64,000 nt of DNA from Antilocapra americana (taxonomy: Eukaryota > Chordata > Mammalia > Artiodactyla > Antilocapridae), in contig ML662465.1 in assembly GCA_007570785.1 (NCBI GenBank), positions 7,607,898-7,671,897 on the forward strand. Reading direction: 5' to 3'. Position numbers and translations under genes: made by a program. Of this stretch, positions 50,501-62,500 are shown piece after piece. The notes below the pieces were generated by a model. The model saw only the letters and a list, made by a program, of their open reading frames with translations. It did no database searches and was not told where the DNA came from. Within the stretch, counting starts at the first letter, position 1; each line of letters begins with the position of its first letter.

Positions 50501-53500
50501 TTCCCTACTTTCTTAAATTTAAGTCTGAATTTGGCAATAAGGAGTTCATAATCTGAGCCACAGTCAGCTCCTGGTCTTGGCTTTGCTGACTGAATAGAAC
50601 TTCTCCATCTTTGGCTGCAAAGAATATAATCAATCTGATTTCAGTATTGACCAATTGGTGATGTCCATGTGTAGAGTCTTCTCTTGAGTTGTTGGAAGAG
50701 GGTGTTTGCTATGACCAGGGTGTTCTCTTGGCAAAACTCTATCAGCCTTTGCCCTGCTTCATTCTTTATTCCAAGGCCAAATTTGCCTTATTCCAGGTAT
50801 TTCCTGACTTTCTACTTATGCATTCCAGTCCCCTCTAATGAAAAAGAACACCTTTTTTGGGTGTTAGTTCTACAAGGTCTTATAGGTCTTCACTGAACAG
50901 TTCAACTTCAGCTTCTTCAGCATTACTGGTCGGGGCTAGACCTGGGATTACTGTGATATTGAATGGTTTGCCTTGGAAATGAACTGAGATCATTCTGTCA
51001 TTTTTGAGATTGCATCCAAGTACTGCATTTCAGACTCTTTTGTTGACTATGATGGCTACTCCCTTTTTTCTCAAGGATTCTTGCCCACAGTAGTAGATAA
51101 TCATGGTCATCTGAGTTAAATTCACTCATTCCAGTCCATTTTAGTTTGCTGATTCCTAAAATGTGGATGTTCACTCTTGCCATCTCCTGTTTGACCACTT
51201 CCAATTTGCCTTGATTCATCGACCTAACATTCCAGGTTCCTATGCGATATTGCTCTTTATAGCATTGGACTTTACTTCCATCACCCATCACAGTCAAAAT
51301 CACTGCAGATGGTGACTGCTGCCATGAAATTAAAGGACACTTGCTCCTTGGAAGAAAAGTTATGACCAACCTAGACAGTGTTTTAACAAGCAGAGCCATT
51401 ACTCTGCCAACAAGTTCCATCTTGTCAAAGCTATGGTTTTTTTCCAGTAGTCATGTATGGATGTGAGAGCTGGACTATAAAGAAAACTAAGCACCAACAA
51501 ATCGATGCTTTTGAACTGTGGTGTTGGAGAAGACTCTTGAGAGTCCCTTGGACAGCAAGGAGTTCCAACTAGTCCATCCTAAAGAAAATCAGTCCTGAAC
51601 ATTCATTGGAAGGAGTAATGCTAAAGCTGAAACTCCAATACTTTGGCCACCTGCTGCAAAAAACTGACTCATTTGAAAAGACCCTGATGCTGGCAAAGAT
51701 TGAAGGTGGGAGGAGAAGGGGACAACAGAGGATGAAGATAGTTGGATGCCATCATGGACTCAATGGACATGAGTTTGAGTAAACTCCTGGAATTGGTGAT
51801 GGACAAGGAGGCCTCATGTGCTGCAGTCCATGGGGTCACAAAGAGTCGGACATGACTGAGCGACTGAACTGAACTATAAGCACATAATCATCACATTCAA
51901 TAACAAAGCATCTGTTATACAGATAAACATAATTTATTTAACTAGTCTTATAGAATATCTGAAGATTTGGGCGCTATTTTAAACCACACTATAATGAACA
52001 TCATTATACATGTGTTTATACGTACTAGGATACATTCAATATAGGAATATTATGTTTCAAAGTTTTGGATAACTTTTCTCCCTCTTCTGTTCAGTTCTAC
52101 CATCAACCTTTAGCTACAAATGCAACTCCTTTTTGTATTTTAGAAGTATTATGAGTCACACTTCTCTCTGAAGTTAGAATCTCAGAATTCCTAATAATGT
52201 TTACAAACTAAGAGAGAGGAAGAGCAGAGAGGCTGAGCTTTTGCGATATACATTAAATAAGATACAATATGCTAACTTATGTGCAGTCTATCAAAATCGT
52301 ATTAAAAAATTCAAACAAACTTACCCCAAAATAGCTTTGGCTAAGAACTTGAGCTTAAATCTTCTGCCCTGCTCTCTGACATAGAGCAATGATGTATCAA
52401 TAACATATGGATGTATCATCTGAGGAGGAACGGGAATAGAATGAGTAGCATCCTATGCTAAAGGAAAAAATAAGTGGACTGGGGAACAGAAGGCTTTAGA
52501 TCTAAGATGAATAAAACAGGCACATATGCTAGAAAAACTAAGTCCTAAATCAGATACTCACTTTCAGTGCTCTGAGATCTAAATCTAAGGAGTGGCCCAC
52601 TAAGACAGCATCAGGAGGAAGAAGCATCTTCAACTGTCTCTGCACATCTTTGAGTTTGGTTGTCACTGGGTTAAGAATCTTCTTCGTGATTCCCGAGAAA
52701 CTTTCAACAAAAAAACAGAAATGGACAAGCCAGGATATTACTACGTTTTCCTCCCTGGAAAGTCACTTCCAAAAGAATATTTTAAAAAATTGATAGAATA
52801 TTAATAAATGCTCAGTGTTATAAGGTTGAAAATAAACAAAGAAGAAATTAAAAGCTGCCTATAATCCCACTACCCAGAGATCACTTTTTATACTTTAATA
52901 CCCTTTCATACTTTTGATACATATATATTCATGTATGTTTCATTTTTATAAAATTCATGTATTTTTCATTTTTACAATGACTAATAAGCACATGAAAAAG
53001 TGCTCAACATGCCTCATTATTTGAGAAATGCACCTGTTAGAAAGGCCATCATCAAAAAATCTACAAACAATAAATGCTGGAGAGAGTTTGGAGAAAAGGA
53101 ACCCTTTTGCACTGTTGGTAGGAATATAAATTGATACAGCCACTATGGAAGACAGTATGGAGAGTCCTTAAAAAACTAGGGATAAAACTATCATACGACT
53201 CAATAATCCCATTACTGGGCATATACCCTACGAAAGCCATAACTGAAAAAGACACACGTACCCCAAATGTTCACTGCAGCACTATTTATGATAGGACATG
53301 GAAGCAACTTAAGATGTCCATGGACAGATGAATGGATAAAGAAGTTGTGGTACGTATACAGAATGGAATATTTTTCAGCCATAAAAATGTATGCATTTAC
53401 ATCAGTTCTAATGAGGTAGATGAACATAGAGTCTATTATACAGAGCAAGGTAAGTCAGAAAGAGATAAACAAATATCATATATTAATGCATATATATAAA

Positions 53501-56500
53501 ATCTAGAAATATGGTACTGATGAACCTATCTGCAGGGCAGCAATGGAGACACAGACATAAAGAACAGACTTGTGGACATGGCGAAAAGGAGAGGGTGGGT
53601 TGAATAGAGAGTAGCATGGAAACATATATTACCATATGTAAATTGGATAGCTGATGGGAATTTGCTGTATGAGACAGGGAGTGCAAATCCAGTGCTCTGC
53701 GACTACCTAGTAGGATGGGATGGGATAGAAGGTGGGAGGGAGATTCACGAGGAAGGGGACATATGTGTGCCTATGGCTGACTCATGTTGATATATGGCAG
53801 AAACCAACACAATATTGTAAAACAATTATCCTCCAATTAAAAATAAATAAATTTAAATTAAAAAATGAAAAAAAAATTTTTTTAAATGTTATCATGGGAC
53901 TACCCTGGTGGTTCAGAGGTTAAGATTCCCTGCTTTCACTGCGGTGGGCCCAAATTTGATACCTGATTGGGGAACTAAGATCCCACAAGCCACGAGGCAA
54001 TCATAATGCATATTACTATATAATATAATCATAACATTTTATATATGTCATGAACAAGTTTTCATATCAATAAATCTATTTCAGCACATCCTTTAAAATG
54101 GTTAGAGTACTCCATTAAGTATATATAACTTTTTAACCAACCCTCTATTTTCATTTTAACCAACCCCCTATACTCATATTCCCATTTTTGCAATACTATG
54201 ACAAACATGCTTATACATACATCTTTGTCACATATGACTGTTCCCTAACAATATCGTGTAATTGTCTCGTCTACTAATAGGACAGTCTTTATCATTATCA
54301 TGGCCTCTCTGTGCCTAAGTAAGCATGAAGTGAGAGACATAACTACAATGGGCAACAACAGTAATATTTCCTGGCTTTTCTTTGCCTAATCATAGTACTG
54401 TGCACATTCTGAAATTGCATGCTAATCTTTGGAATGATAGAACAAATTTTTTGAACTTCAAATTTCTGCTGTGGAAAAACTTGGTTTCGTTTTGGTTTCT
54501 GGGGCCAAGGCAGATTAAGGTCTAAGATCATCTGACAACCAAAAGATGATTTATAGATTTTTCAGATGGGGTCTTATCAGAGGGCAAAGATATCTGGCAG
54601 TTGCTGTAACTGTCAGATTCTATAACAAGGAAGATAATATTCTGGTGACTTAAAGTCATAGGAAAAATTAGGGAGCAAGAAGGATAAGAGCATTATATAC
54701 CGACATTGTACAATTTCAGTATTAAAATTTACAGTTGTGGTACCCCAGCCTTATCTTTGATAGCAAGTAGATAATACTTAACTAAACAGAAGCTATAGGC
54801 TATTCCTGATAAGTCTCATTCCACTCTAGTCTGACATCTATTGAGAGCTGGAGGCAGGGTTAAAAATACCTGGTGAGGTAGTCCACAATCTTGTTGTCAG
54901 GTTTAACAAGTTCATCCATAACACAGCCGCCTCTTTCAGCAACCAGTGAGATACGTGTTAGTTCTCTTCCCTCGGATGTAAGGCACTGAAAGATCAGGAT
55001 GTAGTTGGCTGCTAAACTGTGGAAGCTCTTGCTTTCTCTTATTATTTAAGATTATATCAGCTGTCATCTATTCTAATCTACCAGGGTCCCTGAGACAAAA
55101 GTACAGCTGTTTGCTGACTAGAAGATCCGCTAGGAATGAAATTAAAGCTAGGCAGGTTGCTGAACATTATTATAGTTAAAGGTAACCAACACAGTACAAT
55201 TTCTCTGGGAAGGATATGCTTAAGAGGGTCAGAAACAATAACATCAATTATAATTGTACCACTTACTGTGAACTACAACCCAGTATCATGCTAAGTATCA
55301 CTATAAAGTAATTTTTATTAGCATGCACTATTATCTAATGCAATACTAGGTATTTTATATACCATCTCATAATAACCCCATGAAATAGCCTCTAACATTA
55401 TCCTCACTTCACAGAGGGAGAATTAGGGAATTAGTTTGTCCAAGGAGACAGGCAAGGCCAGGATACACACCCTGATATGACTCCAAATCCTTAGGTCTTA
55501 TCCACTGTTAAGAGTTGAGAAGCTATTACTTGAGCTCTAAGTGAGAGGGAATACACATCATTTGAAAGGAGGTTTAGACAAAATAAAACACAAAGGAAGC
55601 TTAAGCAGGGAAATCCTTCTTCTAATCTTAAATGTGTAAAACCAAGTCAAACCAATGGTAATTGAGGCAAGTCTTCAAGGCAACAATGACAAAAAACCTG
55701 TGCAAAAGACAGAAGCAGACTTCAACTGGTAGTCAAGTGATTAAGAATTTGCCTGCCAATGCAGGGGACATGGGTTGGGTCCCTGGTCTAGGAAAATTCC
55801 ACATGCTGCTTCGGAGTAACTAAGCCCAAGAACTCCAATTGCTGAAGCTCATGTGCCCTAAAGTCTATGTTCTGCAATAAGATAAGCCACTGCTAGAAGC
55901 CCTTGCACTACAACTACAGAGCAGTCCCTGCTTACTGCAACTAGAGAAAGCCTGCACACAGCAACAGAGTCCCAGTGCAGCAAAAGATAAATTAAAAAGG
56001 AAAAAAAAAAAAACAGATGCAATCAACTTCGAGTAATAATCAAAAATTAGATTGATATATCAACTAATTAGAAAACTTATATGATATTTATTCCTCATCC
56101 TGGAGCAAAGATTCAATTTTCCTAAAATGTGATGAAATGGGTCCACTTTCAGTATTTAAACTGAATGCTAGAACTGAACATAATCAAGACAACTAGACCC
56201 TAATGTGCAACACTCCAGTTGAAAATCAAAAGTAGCACTTACCATTTCACAGTCAAGACCAAAGAGAGGACTGTTGTCTGTTACAGAACCATTACATTTG
56301 GTAGGTACAAAGTTTTCACAGTCAGGAAAGCCTAGGAGGAAAAGGAATAAAACATTTATCTTTAAAGCTAGAAATGGTAAATATCACTCCTTTATTTATT
56401 CAGGGAAAACTGAGATTCCACATTTGTGGGGCATCTTCTCTATGTTAGACACCTGAAATGTGAAGATTAAATGAGATAACTTCTGTCCTTAATTTTTTAT

Positions 56501-59500
56501 CCATCTACTCATTTTTATATTTGGGGAGAATAATGTAGGCTGCTGTTATTGGGGATACTAGGGCCTAGACTTCCTTACAGTTACCAAGTAACAATTTTTT
56601 CCTCTTTATTAGCAATAACAAATTGTACCTAAATCCAAAGTCACGGGACCGTTTCCATGTAGGCACTAACAGAGGATGAATAAAGTATGCAAATGACTGT
56701 ATGTGGTATCTTTCTTTCCTAAGCAAAACAAGAAAAAGTAGGAATGAGATTCCACCATAGCAGAGATCTAAAAGGACTTCACTGAAGGTAGAAAGTTAAA
56801 CTAACAGTCACCATATACACTCTAGTACTCAACCTTACCCTTAAAATTTCTCTGAGATCTCTTTTTAAAAACGTGACGCATTTTCTAGACTCCCAGCCTG
56901 AAAATTCCCTACAGAGGCTCAGATATAGGCTTAGGATACCCCTTCCTAAGTCAATAAATCAGACACATTCATCTCAGAAGCCCAAAAATGCCTGAATCAC
57001 TGAAAACTCCTACCTGCAGCTAGAAGCTGAAACAGTAAACATAACACTAGAGGTAATCAATGATTTAGTAAAGTTGCAGGATATAAAATTAACACATAGA
57101 GATCTCTTGCATTCCTATACACTAACAATGAAGAAACATAAAGAGAAATTAAGGGAACAATCCCATTCACCACTGCAATGAAAAGAATAAAATACTTAGG
57201 ATTAAATTTACCTAAAGAAACAAAAGACCTATATACAAAAAACTATAAAACAATGATGAAAGAAATCAAAGATGAAACAAATTGATGGAGAAATATACCA
57301 TGTTCATGGATTGGAAGAATCAATATAGTGAAAATGACTTTAATACCCAAATTAATCTATAGATTAAATGCAATCCCTATCAAGCTACCAATGGTATTTT
57401 TCACAGAACTAAAACAAATAATCTCACAATTTGTATGGAAACACAAAAAAACCTCAAATAGCCAAATCAATCTTGAGAAAGAAGAATGGAACTGGAGGAA
57501 TCAACTTGCCTGACTTCAGACTATACTACAAAGCTACAGTCATCAAGACAGTATGGTACTGGCACAAAGACAGAAATATAGACCAATGGAACAAAATAGA
57601 AAGCCCAGAGGTAAACCCACACACCTATGGACACCTTGTCTTTGACAAAGGAGGCAAAATATACAATGGAGAAAAGACAATCTCTTTAACAAGTGGTGCT
57701 GGGAAAACTGGTCAACCACTTGTAAAAGAATGAAACTAGAATACTTTCTAACACCATAAACAAAAATAAATTCAAAATGGATTAAAGATATAAATATAAG
57801 ACCAGAAACTATAAAACTCTTGGAGGAAAACATAGGCAGAACACTCTGACATAATCACAGCAAGATTCTCTATGGCCCACCTCCTAGAGTGATGGAAATA
57901 AAAACAAACAACAACAAATGGGATCTAATTAAACTTAAATACTTTTCAAGGAAACTATAGGCAAGGTGAAAAGGCAACCTTCAGAATAGGAGAAAATAAC
58001 AGCAAATGAAACAACTGACAAAGAATTAATCTTTAAAATATATAAGCAGTTCATGCAGCTCAATACCAGAAAAATAAACGACCTAATCAAAAAGTGGGCC
58101 AAAGAACTAAACAGACATTTCTCCAAAGAAGACATATAGATGGCCAACAAAAATGAAAATATGTTCAACATCACTCATTTCTAGAGAAATACAAATCAAA
58201 ACCACAATGAAGTACCATCTTATATGGGTCAGAACGGCTGCCATCAAAAAGTCTACAAACAATAAATGCTGGAGAGGGTGTGGAGAAAAGGGGATCTTTT
58301 TACACTGCTGTTGGGAATACAAACTAGTGCAGCCACTATGGAGAACAGTGTGGAGATTCCTTAAAAAACTGGAAATAGAACTGCCATATGACCCAGAAAT
58401 CCCACTGCTGGGCATACACACCAAAGAAACCAGAATTGAAAGAAACACATGTAAACCAATGTTCATTGCAGCACTGTTTACAATAGCTAGGACATGAAAG
58501 CAACCTAGATGTCCATCGGCAGAGAATGGATAAGGAAGTTGTGGTACATGTACACACTGGAATATTACTCAGCTATAAAAAAGAATGCATTTGAGTCAGT
58601 TCTAATGAGGTGGATGAAACTGGAGCCTATTATATAGAGTGAAGTAAGTCAGAAACAGAAACACCAATACAGTATATTAACACTGTATATATGGAATTTA
58701 TATGGAATATATATGGAATTTATAAAGACGGTAACAACGACCCTGTCTGCAAGACAACAAAAGAGACATAGATGTAAAGAACAGACATTTGGACTATGTG
58801 GGAGAAGGAGAGAATGGGATAATTTGAGAGAATAACATTGAAATATGTATATTACCACATGTAAAACAGATGACCAGTGCAAGTTCAATGCATGAAGCAG
58901 GGCACTTGAAGCCATGTCAAACCAGAGTGATGGGGTGGGGAGGAAGGTGTGAGGGGGGTTCAGGATGGAGGGGCACATATTTACACCCATGGCTGATTCA
59001 TGTTGATGTTTGGCAAAAACCACCACAATATTGTAAAGTAATTAGCCTCCAATTAAAATAAATAAATAAGTAAATTATTTAAAAATTTTAAAAAAGGAAA
59101 AAAGAAAGACAGTCTGGTAGTTCCTTAAAAGGATAAACATAGCTACCATAGGAATTGGTAGGTATATACCCCTCGGTATATACTTAAGGAAAATGACAAC
59201 ATATACCCTTGCAAAAACTTTCATCTGGATGTGGCATTATTCACAACAGCCCCAAAGTATAAACAAGTCAAATGTCATCAACTGATGACTGGATAAATAA
59301 AATGTATAAACATACATGGAAAATCGTTAGAACGAAAATAAATGACATAATACATGCTACACCATGGATAAACCATGAAAATTTTATGCTAAGCTAAAAA
59401 AGCCAGTTACAAAAGACCACACATTGTGTAATTCCATTTATAGTCACAATAGGTAAATCTATCAACAGAGAGTAGTAGTTGCCTTGGGCTAAAGGGCATT

Positions 59501-62500
59501 GCAGGAAATGGTAATACAAGTTTTCTTTTAGGGTGATGAAAGTGTTCTAAACTGATTATGGCAATAGTTGACAAAATCTGTAAACATACTGAAATTGTAT
59601 ACTTCAAATGGGTAAACTGTATGGTAGGTTAATTATATCTCAATAGGGCTTTATTTTTTTAAAGGAATTTTAAAATCACTGCTCTGATTAAGAGGTAATA
59701 AATAAAAGAATTTTTTTATTGAAGTCTTACTACATAGCTCACCAAGGCTCTGAGCCTAGATCTATTTATTAAAGAAAATGGAGGGGGGGGGGGGTGGGAG
59801 GAAGATTAGAAATACTAGAGAAGTGTTAAAATGTTAAAAGACATATTGACTTCAATACACTAAGAAGGAATGAAAGAAAAATAAAAAAGGAATATTTTTT
59901 TATTCCCACAAAATATTTCAATGTTATTTAAGGTCATGTTCATGTACTACCTAAAATCAGTCACAGTATATATGCTACACTTTAGGAAACATTGCACTTA
60001 CATTTCCTATTTAATAGAGGATGGAATAAGTCACTTGGAAAGCAATTCATAAAAACGAACTTTCAACAGTAATATTTTTAAACAAACTGACATTCCTCCA
60101 TTGTTGCCAACATAGGATAAAATCTATACCAACCTTGTAATGGAAAGTGATATGTTTTCATTTCCTCCTTTGTGAGAAGGCATCTAGTCAAGCTCACTTT
60201 CTTAGAGCCATACTTTTGAATGATGGGGTCTTTCTGCAAGTTGATGCTAACTTTTGAGCTGGCAGAAGGTAAAGACCCTGAAACAAAGACAATCACATAT
60301 ATGTTATAAAGTGTGTTTGTAAGACCTCAGAGGATATGTCTTTTAATGATGTACAGGGTAAACATGGTGAAGATCAAAACGTTTATAAGGCCCAGTCCCA
60401 ACTTTAAAGGAGCTTGCACTCTAATATATTTATAGGATCACAAAGCAAAAATAACTCTCAAATGGGTTATAACAATAAAAGCTATAAAAGGGAAAGGGAG
60501 AATACACTGGCTGAGACAGTCAGAAACGGTTCAAGAGAGGAAAAGGCTAGCTGAGTCTAGTCTTAAAGAGCAGAATTCAGGTATTTGCTGTATCAAACTA
60601 GGCTATTAATGATGGACAGGGAAGCCTGGCATACTGCAGTCCATGAGGATGCAAAGAGCCAGACATGACTGAGCAACTAAACCGAACTGAAACTAATCTG
60701 TTAGTGTCTGCCACTCCTAATAAATCTACTGCACCCCTAACCACTTGCTCAATCACAAGTCTCTTCTTTAAGAAGCAGCAGTTACTGACTGGATTAAGAG
60801 TGGGGACCTGGCTAGAGGGAGCCAACTATAAACTGACCAGCAACTTGATATTCTTCGCTATGCTCAAAAGGGACAAGGGTATTAGCTAAGGGTATAAGCT
60901 GATCAGCTTTCTTGCTTACAAAACTGAACTAGAAATACAGAGAACAGATCAGTTAGAACAGAAAACAAAGAAGCTAAAATGCCATGAAAAGGATAAAAAA
61001 AAGGTCTTCACCAGAGATTCCTGATGTCTTTCTAGTCCATAGGCATCCTTCAAATAATACCCTCTCATTTAAGGTGGCCTAAATGAGTATCTGGTCCTGG
61101 CAACCCAAAGAGCCAAAGTATCAGAAATAAGAAAAGAGAGCATTCCAAGTAAGAGAAATGTATAAACCAAACTTGGTAGGGTAATGATTAGACAAATCAG
61201 GGAGGAAAAAAGGTCTTTGTAGAAGAGCAGTGTAAGAAACAAGCTGAAAGAAGAGGAAAAAGGTGAACTGTAGACCACTATGAATTTCAGGCTCAAGACT
61301 TTGGACTTATGGAGCAACAGAAAGCTCCTGAGAAGCAAAGTGGTGTAACCAAACACTACTTTAAGAAAGATCAATCTCAAAGATATGAAGAAAATGTAGT
61401 AGAGAGAAAAATGACTTCGTAGTAATTCTGGGGAGAAAAAAGGTCTGGATTAAGATGGTGGAGGGATGAAGAAAAAGGATAAAAGAAACATTACAGAAGA
61501 AAAACTGATAAAGCATAGTGACAGAATAATTCAGTTCAGTCAACAAAACACTTGCTGAGTACTTATTATATGCCTGCCATTGCTCTACCCAGTAGATTCC
61601 CCAATGAACAAAATCAACAAATTCTCCTAAATTCTAGTTGAGAAGATGGCAATAAACAAATACATAATATATCAGGTGAGGATAAGGACTATGGAGAAAA
61701 GTAAAGGAGGAAAGGGAGTGCTAGGGCAGGAAAAGGGTTAATGTCATATATTTTATAACCAGGGAAGGTCTCTCTTATAAAGTAACATTTGAATAGAGAT
61801 TCTTAATAGCAAAGGGAAGGAGTCATGCAGATATGGGGAGCCAAAACAAAAGAAATTCTAAAATTCAAGACTGGTGTCTTAGAGAAAACCAATACTTACA
61901 GAAAAGAGGATTTGAAGGTGGGAGTCTATTATTTAAGGATGATAAAAATGCTTTTAATTATGCTACGACTGAAGGTACAATGGAGTATCCAGGTAGCAAC
62001 ATCCAGCAGGCAGCTGAGAAAATGTAGGCCTGGAATTTGGGACATTAAAGCTAAAGATGTGGGAGTTATCCATAGAAGAGGTGGGTAAACTGGAGAAGAA
62101 TAGATGAATATTTCTAAGAAAGACTGAAGTGAAGAAAGGTCAAAGTGCTATGAACTAATGGACTATAACTTAAGGACTTTGATATTTAGGTTGGGAAACT
62201 GAAGCAAAATCCTTAGGACAGAGAATTAGCTATAACCCTCTAGTTCCTCAATGCTTACAGAATAAACCCAAAATTCTTAGCATGACATTTACAGCCTGCA
62301 AAACAAAGTTTAAACCTACCTCTAAGCCTCATCTCTCACTACTACATCCCCTCTTATTCCATCTCCACCCCTAATCACCCTCAACAATCCATATTCTTCA
62401 GTCACATCCATTTCTTTTTTCAGATTACATCCTTTCTTTTACAACTCAATGCTTTTACATGAGTTTTGAATCTCATAATGACTACTCTGTGATTCACTCA

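Noticed and set aside
57328..58500. Protein-coding gene with several 60-120 codon open frames
   Set aside because: The encoded peptides are the L1 ORF2 C-terminal part, with frameshifts between pieces and a 3'UTR and A-rich tail after it.
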